Shown here piece by piece: positions 10,601 through 21,646 of a stretch of 64,000 bases of DNA. Source of the stretch: Undaria pinnatifida (taxonomy: Eukaryota > Sar > Phaeophyceae > Laminariales > Alariaceae); contig JABAKD010000021.1 of assembly GCA_012845835.1 (NCBI GenBank), positions 5,346,477 to 5,410,476 of the forward strand. Direction: 5' to 3'. Every line of letters starts with the position of its first letter. The stretch's first letter is position 1. The translations under genes were made by a program, and so were the position numbers. The notes below the pieces were generated by a model that did not search any database, had not been told where the DNA came from, and was given only the letters and a program-made list of their open reading frames with translations.

Positions 10601-11713
10601 TTGGCGCCGGGCGCACCAGTGGGGGTATCAGGAGGGGGAAATCTGACCGCTGAAGTCGCGGGTGGTAATCACCCGGGAATCGCACAACACGACGTCACGA
10701 TTCAAGAAAAGATTTGCGAGGACGTCGTGTACGGCCGCGCATTGGTATGTGATCTGCCTTTCGCTGGCGAAATCTTGGGGCTTCGATTTTCACGGCCTCG
10801 CGTCGTTCTCGAACCCAAACTTCGAATTATTCACGATCTCACGTTTGTGCGCGCAGGGGGTCGGACCAGTGCCAACGGCTCGGCCACATGCTCCGTGAGA
10901 TTTTACTACGAGTGATGTTTTTGAGGAAGGCCCACGGTAGTAGCGCTCGAATCCTCTTGCGCCGTGTGGACGTCAAAGAGGCGTTTCGACAGGTTTTGGT
11001 TGACCCGGCAGGTGCGCCGGCTCTCGGTTACGTGTTCGGCGATCGCGTCGTCGTGGATCTATGCTTGAAACTTGGGTGGCGTAATAGCCCGGGGTTTTGG
11101 GGGTCGATGGCATCCGTGCTCGAGCATGCTCACACCCACTCTACGTTTCAAGGCGAACATGTTTCCCAATACGGGGATGCTGCCGTCGCGAACGTCGGAT
11201 TTTCCCCGTCGCGGGGGGTTCCAGTTTGCCTCTATCCCGGGTGATATTGGGCCTGTTTCTGGCTCTGGTGGCAACGCCGGGCACAACAACTTTGTGAAGT
11301 ATTACCTACAGGATGGCATTCTCGTCGAGCTGCAATGGTCGCCGGACGGTCGCCGCTGTTTGCGCGCTGTCCAGTCGCTAGCATCGGAATATTTTCGCTT
11401 GTTGGGCGAACGTGGTGTCTCTGATCCACTCCTCATGTCCGCCAGAAAAATCACTGACTGGGACACGAAACTGGAGGGGTTAGGTTGGATCATTGACACG
11501 GAGGCGCTTACGGTTACGTTTCCGTCCCATGAGCGCCTTAAGCTGCAAAAATCTCCTTGCGGAGTGGCGCTCGTATCGTACATCTGCTTCAGCGAGGCAG
11601 GTGTCGCAGCTCGTTGGCTTCCTTATACATGTCTCCTTTGCTGTGCGTCCGGGGCTGTTTTTCGTGAACCGTTTGTTGGCTTCGGTGGGTATGCTGCCCA
11701 TACAAATCACTGA
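10364..11713 (+). pseudogene. DIRS-like reverse transcriptase, frameshifted
   Basis: Three successive frames carry motifs typical of DIRS-like elements. One is VVLEPKLRIIHDLTF (about 10800-10845). Motif A is RRVDVKEAFRQV (about 10960-10995), followed by LKLGWRNSPGFWGS. The motif C region is YYLQDGILVE (about 11301-11330), where the usual YVDD is altered and only the last Asp remains. DWDTKLEGLGWIIDTEALTV (about 11455-11515) follows. Frame changes occur near 10890 and 11240, and motif C is damaged, so the enzyme is dead. In life it would copy element RNA. RNase H and recombinase relics follow in order, which fixes the class. Confidence 0.85.
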
Positions 11714-11950
11714 CTGGGACACGAAACTGGAGGTGTTGGGTTGGATCATTGACACGTTGGCGCATGCGGTTACGTTGCCATCCCATAAGCGCGTCAAGCT
11801 GCGAAATCTCCTTGCGGAGTGGCCCTCGTCTCGTACATCTGCTTCAGCGAGGCAGTTGTCGCAGCTCACTGGCTTCTTTATACATGTCTCCTTTGCTGTG
11901 CGTCCGGGGAGGTTTTCGTGAACCGTTTGTTCGCTTCGGTGGGTATACCG
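11451..11950 (+). repeat. 256-bp tandem duplication inside the RT/RNase H connection
   Basis: The block tcactgactgggacacgaaa ... cttcggtgggtat starts at 11451 and again at 11707, a 256-base period, with scattered substitutions and two single-base indels. Because 256 is not a multiple of three, the duplication itself shifts the frame. The second copy encodes the same LGWIIDT...PSHKRVKL segment as the first. Confidence 0.9.
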
Positions 11951-12660
11951 CGCGTATCTGCCGGAGCTGATTTTGGTTTTCGTACGGCTTACCCCGGGCG
12001 GCGCCTCGTCTTGGGATCCGCGTTTCATTGGACCTCGAGTTTTGGCGGTGTTTAGTTGAGTAGGGATTGGACGCCCGCGGATGAACCTTGTCGGCTCCGA
12101 TGTATCATTTGCTTGAGCGCCCCTCCCAACGTACTTTGTTTTCGGATGCATCCAACACTGCTGTTGGGGGTTTCTGCCTTGAAACAGGGGTGTACTGGAG
12201 ATACGATCTTGACGCCGGGAAACGATCTCGCTTTTGCGGGTCGAGCAAGTCAGTTGCAGGTGAGAACGATGTATCGATTGACGTCCTCGAACTGCTAGGT
12301 ATGGTCGTCTCCGCGTGGGTCCTCGCATCCCGGTGTGCCGAGCGCCCCGCCGCGTTGGGGGACTACGTGTGTTGCGTGTTGTTGCGTGGCGACAACGAAA
12401 CAGCCGTAGAGTGGGTGCGGCGTTGTCGAGGCGGGAAGGAGTCGAGATCGGGCGCGTTGATGCGCCTCCTTGATGTGCTCGAATTGTTCTGTGGTTGGCA
12501 CTTTGACCCCGCGAAACACGTACGGGGTATTTTAACGTTGCCGCCGACGGTATCTCACGCTGGGATCGCGTTTCCGTCCTCGTTCATCTGCGTGCGGTTT
12601 GTGCGGAAATTCCGTGGCAGGATCAGGATCTGGTCGCTCTGTCTCTTGCCTCGCGCTTCG
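11951..12660 (+). pseudogene. DIRS-like RNase H domain, frameshifted at its end
   Basis: The frame from 12088 reads TLFSDASNTAVGGFC (first catalytic Asp at 12145-12147), VLELLGMVVSAW (Glu) and LLRGDNETAVEWV (second Asp), so all three acidic positions of an RNase H fold survive. It ends HFDPAKHVRGI. The expected continuation AADGISRWDR is present but shifted by one base, from about 12534. This domain would degrade the RNA strand of the RNA/DNA hybrid during reverse transcription. It follows the RT directly, as in DIRS-like elements. Confidence 0.85.
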
Positions 12661-12739
12661 GAAATGCTTGCGGAAACCCGGTTACGAGTTCACGAGACTT
12701 ATTTTCGCGGCGTGCTGATGTTGCCTTTTTTCCCGGAAA

Positions 12740-13243
12740 TATTCAGCTACTGTTGCGCAGTGGTCAACCGCGGATCGTGTTGAGGTTCGGTTGTGCGGGT
12801 CGAAGGGTGACCAACCGATGAAAAGGGCGGTTGTCACGGGTGTGCGAAAGGGTTCGTCGATGCGCGTGTGGGAAGTTAGCGGCGCCGTCGATCTAATGAT
12901 CGAATTGATGTTTTATTACTTGTTTCTTCCCTCTTCGGCCCCCTTGGTTGCGTTTGGCGTTGGTAATGGCAGATGGTCCATGTGGACACAACATCAAGCC
13001 ATGGCAGCTTTGCGGAAAGTAGTTGCGTTGGCGGGTGTGCGTGCGGAGGAGTACGCCTTGCACTCCCTGAGGATTGAAGGCGCAACGCACTTGTCAGCGG
13101 GGGGTGCAACACCGGAGGTGTTGCAGCGTGAAGTCCGACGGGCGTCCGATGCTCATAAGACGTATGTCCGTAGTCACGGAAAGGACGCCAGTTGGGTAGC
13201 AAACGTTATTCCCCAGGAAGGAATTAGTGGTGGGGTCCAGCCG
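12740..13243 (+). pseudogene. tyrosine recombinase (C-terminal part) of the DIRS-like element
   Basis: The open frame contains HSLRIEGATHLSAGG with the recombinase H-x-x-R pair (His codon at 13061, Arg at 13070) and SDAHKTYVRSH with the nucleophilic Tyr codon at 13163-13165. The stretch VRLCGSKGDQ precedes it. The N-terminal part with the first catalytic Arg is missing: the sequence passes from the RNase H tail to this domain in about 100 bases, so several hundred bases were deleted. A conserved Trp near the Tyr is replaced by Arg (VRRASDA). In intact elements this enzyme inserts the circular DNA copy by site-specific recombination rather than with an integrase. Confidence 0.85.
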
Positions 13244-13590
13244 GGGCAGGGCACAGAGTGGGGGCGAGGTCACCCACCCTTAGATCTGACTATTTAGGCA
13301 AACGCGGAATTACAAAAAAGTGTGTTATCCCGTGTGCGCTCTACGACTCGCGAGTAGGGGGGGGGCGGGGAGGTGGGACTACATCCGTAATACGGGTCTA
13401 CTACCAGTTTATGCTGGAGGCTGGCGTCGAGAGTTTGATGTCGCCAGTGTGGTTGGGAGTTGACTCGTGGATACGGATTTTAGCGTGGGGTTGCCGGCGG
13501 GGCAGCCCCGGGATATTCCCGTCTCCAACCCCCCTCTCTGGGTGGGGGGTTGCACATTAATATAATACAACTTTGAAAGCAAAGTGCAAA

Positions 13591-13800
13591 GCAGAATATG
13601 ATCGAAGTATGAGAAAATATGGATTTTGTACGTACGTAAGAAATGTGACCAATCAGATCAATGCGGCAATTCATAGTCGTATGAGCGATAGCTGTGGGTA
13701 CACCTGGCCCAGCTGTGTAGGCGACGACCTGCACGCGGAGTGGGTAGGGGAGCAGAGTCAGAGCTACAGGTAAAAGGTGTGATACAGACTAGTTTAAGTT
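13591..13800 (+). repeat. direct repeat, right copy, flanking the DIRS-like relic
   Basis: Same block as 8262-8483 in the same orientation, starting gcagaatatgatcgaagt and ending gtgtgatacagactagttta. It lies 350 bases after the end of the recombinase frame. Confidence 0.75.
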
Positions 13801-14340
13801 CCCACCCACTCGCCCGTGCGTTTGAGGGAGTCAGTGGAGGGGGTGTTAATCGGTCGCAGTAGCGTTGCGCGTGCTTGTTACTGTTTTTAGTAAATGTACC
13901 TGTTTTCGCTAAAGATGCGACGGGGTTTCGTAGTTTGCGCAGGTTTGCGGTGGGGGCTAGCCGCATCAGTGTTAGAGCGTGGTGCACCGGGTGTTCATTG
14001 TAGTGTTTATTTTTCAGCACGTGTAATATCTGAGTATCCCTCCGTGCGTTGGAGTTACGTATGATGACTGTTTTACGCAGATATTATGTTGATAGTTGAC
14101 AGCGAACGTTGTGGCGGTACATCGGCTCGGATTTAGCGCGCAATCTGAAGGTGTGGGAGAGGGGAATTATCCGTATATAAGCAAGTAAGTGCATTTTATG
14201 GTTTGTGCATGCATGCATATATATTACACGCGTGTGTACGTTGTTATATGCTGCACGTTATTGTAGGTGGTTGCCTTGTATATCTTCTTCGAGTTGCCAA
14301 TGATTGTTCGTCGTTGGCCGTTTGCTGGTGTCGAGAGTTA
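13801..14340. other. no recognisable gene
   Basis: Mixed sequence without motifs. A 30-base stretch at 14345 (gatggtgcaaatgaattgg) resembles the sequence just before the left direct repeat at 8245, so part of the element end may have been copied here. Confidence 0.4.
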
Positions 14341-14374
14341 GAGAGGATGGTGCAAATGAATTGGAGCTACGGCA

Positions 14375-15000
14375 TATTTATTATAGATCAAAGTCAGGCT
14401 CCCACGTCCTTAAAAAACTCCGTCTCTCCCTCACCGGTTATTCGACTTACAGGATTCACATGATAAACTGATGCATTTCCTACCACCGCTGTCAGATTGT
14501 GTCGTCCTCAGAAACGTGTTTAAATAGTTCCCGCGCACAGACTGCTTAACTTCACCCTGTTGACCCTAGTACCTACACTGTAGTTGCAACGGGCGTCGCC
14601 GACCTATGAGGACACACAACCCGTAACACGCGCGATCGGAGTATCACACACAGCTCGCAAAGATGAGTTTCGACAAAATATTCGATCTCACATCCAGATG
14701 AGATTCTTCGACCTCACAGCTGGAGTGTTTTTTTATTTATTATTCGTCAGACTATCGTCTACAGTGTATACTAGTGTATTGTAATTTATTTCAAAAACAA
14801 TTTACAATAAAAAAAAATAGTCTACCTGGTACAAGTGTATTTTTATTCATCATATAGTCTAGACTATAGACTATTATAGCGTATTTCTATTTTATATTAT
14901 ATTGATAATAACATATAATGAATGAAATACACTCCAGCTGTGATGTCGAAGAAGAATTTGTCGAAACTCATCTTTGCAAGCTGTGTGTGATATGGGGTAT
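14375..15000. repeat. foldback-family element in reverse orientation with long AT loop
   Basis: The subterminal block is inverted (accggttattcgacttacag, gcgcacagactgcttaac, ctacactgtagttgcaac). It is followed by a left arm (14600-14726, with a small internal duplication of the ctcaca/ctggagtg end), an AT-rich 200-base loop and the inverse right arm (14930-14995). It can form a large hairpin. Confidence 0.75.
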
Positions 15001-16380
15001 AAATAATTCAAAGAATATATATGTCAACCATGTGGGTAAAAAAGCGGCAAGGTGCCCTCGTTGGGAGGATAGATTCTCTCCGAAACTATTGCTGTAATTG
15101 ATGGCCGGTCTCTAGTGGAACCCACGCCTCCAACTGCTAGAATAGATATCCGTTGATATAGGTCTGTTTCCGAAGTGGGGTCTCTTGCGCTTATTCTTCG
15201 CCTGTGCCCCAGGAAAGAGACACGTTGACGGCGAAGAAATACAATACGCCGACGGAACTCTACTTTTTCCCTTTGACCGGCAAAAAGCCGTCAACGGCAA
15301 CATAAACACCTACTAAAAACAAAACAATGGGTCTACATTTGGTGGGTCAAACGTAGACCGCCACTTGACGTCAACTGCCGTATAACATGGAAGAAAGCAC
15401 ACGCCCCGTAAATACCACCCCCCCCAACATGAGCGCACCCGGTGATATAGTGATTGCTTTGTTGACCGACCATCACTTCATCACCGGGGGTACGTTGAAT
15501 ACCACCGCCCCTATGGGGAACGCCGGAAAAAGTACCAACCTCCAAATTTTTCACACCGTCTGATGGATACAATTCTCCCGCAACTGGCATCGGTTTGGAC
15601 ACCAGCATGGATGCAACAGCTGTGCCCTATCGCAGTGATCCGAACGAGTCTGCGGCTCCCACCCCACCGGTACCTGCTGCTGCTGGCTGCCATCAATAAT
15701 GGCATGGTGCACGAAACCTAGTACGCGTTGCGGGTGGCACGGGTATTTCCGGTATGTGTGGTGTGGTGGAGCATCAGTAACACAATTTACTTGTGAACTA
15801 TGAATAACTTGTGATATGAACACATTTCCGTACGTGACATACGATATCGGTACTTTTCTGCAAGGGTTGAGAATGAGCACCGGTAGGTTTGAAAGGTCGT
15901 CGGGTGATGCGGCTACCAGTACTTGTGGTACCGACAAACAGCAGTATCGGTAATGCTATTTTTTGCGTCTTTTTAATTTCCTCGCCTGTTCCCTCTTCGT
16001 TTTGCCTTTGTGGTTTCGCTTGTTTGTGTTATTTTCTCATTTGATTAGATGTGTTAAGCGGTAATATCGTTGCGTCAACAACCAACCAGCGTGCACAGCG
16101 GTGGTAACGGTACGATACTATTGTTGAGCTGGTTTGGGGCTGGAAAGAAAGGGTTCATGTCAAAAAATGGCAGCAGACGATTTGGCAGCGTGACAAGGCC
16201 TTAAACGTGCAATTATCGGGAGTCTCCTAGTTGAATATCGGGATGTTCGCATTACCGGCAACCGGTTTCCGGTATCGCAGCAAGGTTGTGATTTTTGCTG
16301 TCATCCCCGGGTTTCAAACGTGTCCCTTACCATGACCGGCATTACATTATAATGCAAAAAACCAAATCTGTACCTCTTAT
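15001..16380. other. no recognisable gene
   Basis: Overlapping minus-strand frames at 15333-15937 (64-128 codons) read different phases of the same Gly/His/Cys-containing sequence without a motif I know. They could be remnants of a decayed gene. Confidence 0.35.
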
Positions 16381-16382
16381 GT

Positions 16383-16600
16383 GTTAGCACACCCCTTGCT
16401 ATAACACCCCCCGCAATCTTGCCGCTGTCTGTTCACTCTCCCTAGCAATCACTGATGTCGTTAGAACACCCCCTCGTCAGCACACCCCCTTTAATCTAGC
16501 CGGGGTTTGTTCACACTCTTTAGCAATCGTTAAGAACGTTAGCACACCCCTACCCCTGGTTTCGACACCCCCTAGCCGCGAAGCTACCGTGCATGATAGC
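16383..16600. repeat. degenerate tandem repeat, about 80-bp unit
   Basis: Blocks starting gttagcacacccc or gttagaacaccccc begin near 16383, 16460 and 16548. They share internal words such as gtttgttcacact and tagcaatc. Further, weaker cacaccccta blocks follow to about 16650. Confidence 0.65.
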
Positions 16601-17311
16601 TATCACCGGGAATACGTTACACACCACACACCCCTACAACAGCGCACCCGGTGAAAATATCTTTAGGCGCCAACTTGCTATCACCGAAGAGTGCTTTCTT
16701 CGGTGTTATACGGTATGCGTTCTTGGCGTTTTTGGAAATTGAAATTCGAGAAGTCGCCGTGAGTCAACACGTAGCCAAGACTGACTGAGTACCTTAACCC
16801 GGGATCAGGTAGACCACCTAGAAAGTGGCTCAGAACCCTTAGAGACGACCTTCGAGCTCGCTGATTGTGCATATAACGGAGACCCAGCAAAATATTCCCC
16901 ACGGCAGTTTGGAGGACCAACCGTACTGTGGATCCTCGATACAAGGAAGGCGGGCAAGTGGTACAGGCGGATTCTCGAAGCAACCGGATGGTTGATGGCC
17001 AGGTTGCACGTAGAAGAGGGGAAAAGAGCTCTGAACGCTGCGCATCCCGGATGCGTGACGCAAAACGTCGAAAAGGACGTGGATGGAGCCGCCAAACCAC
17101 AGTTTCAGAACGCAAGACAGGGAAGGCACACAGGGTAGCAAGGCACCAGGCCGACAGGTGAGTGGGACCTGACTACGGAGACACTCAAACTGCTATTTAC
17201 GACTTCCTCTTGTGTTGTTTTCTTCTTTCTCTTTTTTGTGGATTTCCTGCCCCACCTCCTTCGGGGGTGCAAGCGGCAATGCCAGCGGACAGTACTTCAG
17301 CTCTACCCCCT
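16601..17311. other. no recognisable gene
   Basis: Minus-strand frames at 16681-17141 overlap in all three phases and carry no motif. Nothing else is seen. Confidence 0.35.
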
Positions 17312-17538
17312 TGCGTGCATACTCAAAGAACTCGTGGGGACGTTTTTTTGCCCACAAATTGACTTGCGGAACACGCGAGAGCGTGAGTTAGCAACACTCG
17401 ATGAGAAATCGACGAGCGGTGGGATTGCTGAACCTTATGCGCGATAAAAATGGAAGGCAAACACCGCGGGCGAGAAGGGACGACACCTGTGACCACGGCT
17501 TGTCCAGAAGCTGGGAAGTACAAGTGTGCGAAAAAAAA
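17312..17538 (+). mobile_element. SINE-like element, copy 1 (head missing)
   Basis: Matches the body of the full copy at 48568-48884 from gtgcatactc through cacaaattgacttgcgga, atgagaaatcgacgagc and gaccacggcttgtccagaag to an A-rich end (aaaaaaaaa at 17531-17539). The tRNA-like head is absent, i.e. 5' truncation as is common for retroposed elements. Confidence 0.75.
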
Positions 17539-17575
17539 ACTTCTGCGGTACTATGCACCACCGTTTTCCCACTTG

Positions 17576-18002
17576 TGTATTATCGTGTGGACACAATAGT
17601 TGTGTGGAGGCTCTGTCTTCTGTGCGGAGAGATGCGGAGGTGGCATCGAAGTGTCTGTTGATATCACTTATGATAAGAAAGAAAAGGGCTATTTTGGAAA
17701 CGGCGCTTGAGGCCAAAGATAGAGAAAGAGGTAATGAAAGGGAGAAGGGAGAGCGAAGGGAGCTTGATCATGGTGGACTGGACCGGCACTTGATTATTGG
17801 GAACAATGCCCCCAGTCCGGTGGAATACCGGGAAAATGTGACAACCTTAGCATACTAAAATCTACGGTAATATCCAAGTTCCACCGAAGATTGGAAGTAA
17901 TATTCATCGCAACTTTCAACTGCTTGTCTTACGCGTGCCAAGAGATTGACCGAATAGACTGCGCATTAACCTAGATATAATCTGAGGTTCATACTCTCAA
18001 CG
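17576..18002 (-). repeat. copia 3' LTR
   Basis: About 425 bases matching 21647-22070 in the same orientation. On the minus strand it begins near ttgagagtatgaacctcag and ends ...ataca, against TGTTGAGAGT...TTCACA in the partner. The partner at 21.6-22.1 kb clearly reads TG...CA. Divergence is high by eye (roughly a fifth of positions with indels), so the insertion is old. A purine-rich aagggg lies just upstream on the minus strand, as a polypurine tract should. Confidence 0.8.
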
Positions 18003-18710
18003 CGGCCCCTTCGTGCGAAACCAGATTGCTAGAGAAGCCATACACTGAAAAAATCGAAATCGTAAATCTAAAACAAATGGGTTACATATTTAGTCCGGCA
18101 TATTAAGCGCGACAGTACGGATGTAGCCATGCTATAAGCACGTTTACAAAAAACAAGAAATACAAGGTAAGGTACGTAGAACCCTACGCCTGGTGTCATT
18201 ACTAGCGATACATAACTAAGAAGATACAACGCAAAGATACGTCTAATGGGTTTTATACACGATTTCTGACTTGCACCTAACAGGAAAACGAAGTTAAACC
18301 AATATAGAGAACTGTGGACAAGTGTCCGTTACGACAAAATATAGGATTATCGCTACGCGGTATAATTTAACATACGTACTTACGTACTTGGAAAAAAGAG
18401 AAAATATACAACTACGAATACCAACACGATTATATTAGATAATGATGGGTGTAGCCATGGTCCATCATCGAGCTATGTCCTTGAATAGAGAAACAAAACT
18501 CACTGTCGTAAAAATAGTTGACAACGAACTGCCTTCACTAAGTAGTATTATTTACTTAAGTCCAACGTGTCAAGTTTCAAATGTACCTACAAGTACATAT
18601 CGGAAGAAAATATTACCGTTGAAATAACCATACGCCCGTCCCCGTGCGCGGGAGCTGTGTCCACTATCGGTCCATCGCAGTCTTGCAGCTGAATTCTGAT
18701 AGGCCAATCG
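18003..18710. other. copia interior lacking the expected RT
   Basis: AT-rich sequence without RT motifs such as YVDD on the minus strand. It is the position where RT and RNase H should be. Confidence 0.5.
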
Positions 18711-19424
18711 TTATGTCGGTACATTGCCGAATGTGTTGTGCGCAACGCGTTTCTCCGTCCTCGGTACATCGCGGTTGGTCGGTGATTGAAAAGTCCGATC
18801 GCACACTGCAGAATCCGAAACAAGCTGAATTTTTTTCTCACTTATGAAAATCCGCAATCTTATATCGAACTCCACAAGGCAACGGTATATTAGATCATAC
18901 GAGGGTACATGAGAGTTGTACAAGGCAGTCACGATGATCAAAATGGCCGTCTCGCGAGCCGGAGCTGCAGTTCTTACTTCAAGGTGTTGGAGCGAAGCAG
19001 GAGTTTTCCGTGGTGAAGTCTTATATCTTCGAGCAGAGGTTGCTGAAGGTTTGCACTCTCCCATTTGTGGTGAGGCCATAGTTTGCGCGTAGTAGGTGTT
19101 GGGTATCGAAATAGATGCCAGAGGGGATACTTTGTTTATTCCGACAGCCCCTATGCACTGCGAGACGACCCCGAATAGCTGTTTGAGCGAGACTTGGTAT
19201 TGTAGGGGCAGCTGACGCGCTCTTGCTTGAGAACTGGCAGAGTCTTCTGTTGGTAGAACGGTCGGTGCCTCTTCCAACGAGAAGGCTGCTTTTGCCCTGT
19301 TGTGATCGACGGTATGCCTGGGCATGTAGGCGTGTCCGCCGATCGCCTTGGGCATCACCGGTCCTTGAAGGTCAGCACTCATCAACTTTAAACGCTCGCT
19401 GGTAGGATAAGGCCGCGATGTCAT
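18711..19424 (-). pseudogene. copia integrase, N-terminal relic
   Basis: The frame starts with SERLKLMSADLQGPVMPKAIGG and HTVDHNRAKAAFSLE, matching the copia integrase start (x-R-L-x-L-x-x-x-D-L-x-G-P then GG-x-x-Y). The ADL Asp could be the first DDE residue. Farther on, a shifted frame near 19080-18990 reads LRANYGLTTNGRVQTFSNLC, a damaged version of the RSDNGGEF-type segment with the second Asp. After about 18950 similarity is lost. Confidence 0.65.
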
Positions 19425-19464
19425 AGGATGTTTCTGTTAAGCTCTCTTGCTAATTTTGTACGTA

Positions 19465-19783
19465 TCACACGACGATAAAGTGCTTGAAAAAATTACCCAA
19501 CACTCCGCGATATTTTTCACCTTGACCATCACCTTCCCATTTGGGATGACCCAACCTCTTATGCCAGGTGTTAGTTGGAACGGGTGTAGGCAGGGAAGTA
19601 GGTTTGGCAGCAGTCGAAGCGTGAACAGCGAGGACGGTTTCCGGTTGAAGGCTTTCTGCCGGAAATGGTCGGAAAAGCGGTCCCAGGTGTACGGCTAGTA
19701 GCACCAGTGGCAAGGTCGAGATCATCCAGAGTAGAGCAGCGGCTGTCTTTACGTAAGGGGGCAGTAAATGCACCCATGTCCAA
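19465..19783 (-). pseudogene. copia GAG-pre-integrase relic
   Basis: Contains NTWHKRLGHPKWEGDGQG (about 19521-19580), the signature W-H-x-R-L-G-H-P that precedes integrase in copia polyproteins. It lies 50-100 bases upstream, on the minus strand, of the integrase relic. Confidence 0.7.
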
Positions 19784-19861
19784 ACACGAAACCGTGGCGA
19801 TGATTACAATCGCCCCTCTTGTAGCCGCTGATCCCCCCGAGAATTGGTGCCTCCCTAGCTC

Positions 19862-20418
19862 TCATACGATCGTGACGGGGAGCGCTAAGAGCCTATATGG
19901 TCCAACACTTGAACGGCCAAACCCCTTCACCAACACCATAAAGGCGATGGTTTCCCGTACGTTGATTGTTACCGGAGGGCCCAGCTTCACGTAGTGGTTC
20001 ATTTTGAGCTCAATGCCAGATAGAAACTGATTGTCGATGAAGTGGCTAGAAGCTCCACATCCGCATCCATGGACAATTCGACGGGCTCCGCGGCAATGTT
20101 GATCGGAGGTGCGGTGATAAAAAGAGTAATATATACCAACTGGAGGTGAGGACGGACAGGGAGGAGTCGCGAAGGACGTAATAGTAGCTGCTGTAGTCGC
20201 ACGCACAGTAAAGGATGGAGCATGTGTCTCTGGGACGCAATCTTCCATTTGCATTGTTGAAGTTGGAGTTGTGGGGGTGTTGGCGTGAGCACTGCGGTCG
20301 TTGTTATGCTGGCCAAATTTTTTACCGGGACAAGGGCGACGGGTTTTAGTGTCGTCCCGCTTTTCGAGACCGACAGTCGCTGTTATCGTGGCGATCGGTA
20401 TTATGCAGGCTCCAACAC
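19862..20418 (-). pseudogene. copia aspartic protease region and degenerate gag zinc knuckle
   Basis: The protease frame contains GASSHFIDNQFLSGIELKMN and PPVTINV (about 20075-19950), matching the DSGASSH-type active-site loop of copia proteases. The Asp-Ser of the active site is replaced by Cys-Gly. Upstream, in another frame, CWSLHNTDRHDNSDC (20417-20373) is a CCHC-type knuckle that has lost its second Cys. Several frameshifts separate the two. Confidence 0.65.
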
Positions 20419-20599
20419 AATTGTTTCGAAGTGGTGGTGGGGTTTGATTCCCCGACACCGTTCCCTTGCGCTTCAAGTTATTTTCTAATCGGTGGTCTGT
20501 CTTTTTCAACTGTGAACATGTCTCTCCTGCGGAAGGTGTTAGCGCGACTACCATAGCTGACTGACGCACTTTCGTATTTCGTGAAGGCCTGTTTCGCAT

Positions 20600-21190
20600 A
20601 GCTCTATATGGGTATTGTTGCCACAGCTCGGTCGAGCGTGAAGTCATCCTCTGCTTCGGCACTGTATTTTTTCTACAGGTATTCATCCGTGAGTCATTCC
20701 GGCAATATGTCCAGTATGCTGTCATCATTGAGTACCTCCCCCATGTATACCAGTTCACCCCTCAAATGTTGCACATTATACAAATGTCTGGGTCTTGCCC
20801 TTCCGTCATGACCATTAGAGTTGGTTCATGTTTTAAGACATGTCTACGTTGGCGGGTGGCATTTATATGTTTTGCAACTATACCATCGCAAGCAGCCTTC
20901 CCATTCGAAAGTTCACCTCGTTTCGGCTTTAATTATAAAACAAAGCCGGCCGAAGATCCCGATGTGCTCAGCCACAAGACGTCGAACAGAAGGCGGTTGT
21001 CGCGGTGCAAGGTTTTGATGTCTTCGAGATTCGAGGTGTTGTCATCCGTGGCCCATGAAACTGATGTTGCGGCTGGGAGTGTAGAATATCATGTAGATGA
21101 TGGTAGCAGATGCACCGTGTCCACGGAAGTACGCCCTGCGTCTGGCTGTACCTTTTCTACCGTTTCAGCCGAGGGTGTTTCCCCGGACTG
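20600..21190 (-). pseudogene. copia gag, middle part, with in-frame stops
   Basis: One minus-strand frame reads HLRGELVYMGEVLNDDSILD then ILPE, LTDEYL and KYSAEAEDDFTLDRAVAT, interrupted by three stops. This pattern (L-x-x-x-L-V-x-M-G-E ... I-L-x-x-L-P) is typical of copia Gag. It lies between the N-terminal gag ORF and the zinc knuckle. Confidence 0.6.
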
Positions 21191-21266
21191 AGTGTCCGTT
21201 TCGCCAACGTTCTGGCTGCGAGTTACAGCTCGTGAAGGCTAACTTCTCGTAAACGATGGACGATGA

Positions 21267-21584
21267 TTAATAGATACTTAGTGTGGGCTCGGGGCAAGGA
21301 CGCCCTTCCAGAGTTTTAGAGATCCCGGAATGGCGCATACTTATCACGGACTGAGTTGTGCGTTTCCAAACATCGAACGTGAGCCCACTATATTTGCCGC
21401 TGAGAGCTCTAACGAGCTTGTCTACCGTATTCCCTGCTTTCGTGGACTCTCCCATGGCGACGCTGATACTGATGCTGATGCTGATGCTAATGCTGATGCT
21501 GATGCTGATGCTGATGCTGATGCTGATGCGGTAGACGGCTCTTCTTGAAGCTTTCTTCTCAACATTCCCGGTAAGATACGACAA
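21267..21584 (-). pseudogene. copia gag N-terminus with a Ser-Ile repeat
   Basis: A 105-codon frame. Residues 55-100 read SGKYSGLTFDVWKRTTQSVI, then MRHSGISKTLEGRP, matching the F-x-x-W-K-R...L...L-x-G-R pattern of copia Gag N-termini. Before it lies an Ile-Ser dipeptide run encoded by a gatgct microsatellite (21463-21530). It starts just inside the 5' LTR, as expected. Confidence 0.65.
21463..21530. repeat. (gatgct)n microsatellite
   Basis: About eleven near-perfect hexamers. On the minus strand it encodes an Ile-Ser run within the gag leader of the copia element. Confidence 0.9.
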
Positions 21585-21646
21585 AGAGCAACGAGATGTC
21601 GCTTGGTGCCGATCGATTATTGTATCAAAGGTCGAGGCTCATAATT

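Noticed and set aside
11480-12328. 282-codon minus-strand frame opposite the DIRS-like RT
   Set aside because: It is the antisense shadow of the RT/RNase H region, including its tandem duplication.
20430-20460. T-loop-like gtggggtttgattccccgac suggesting a tRNA
   Set aside because: Lies inside the copia gag relic and has no matching D-arm, anticodon arm or acceptor.
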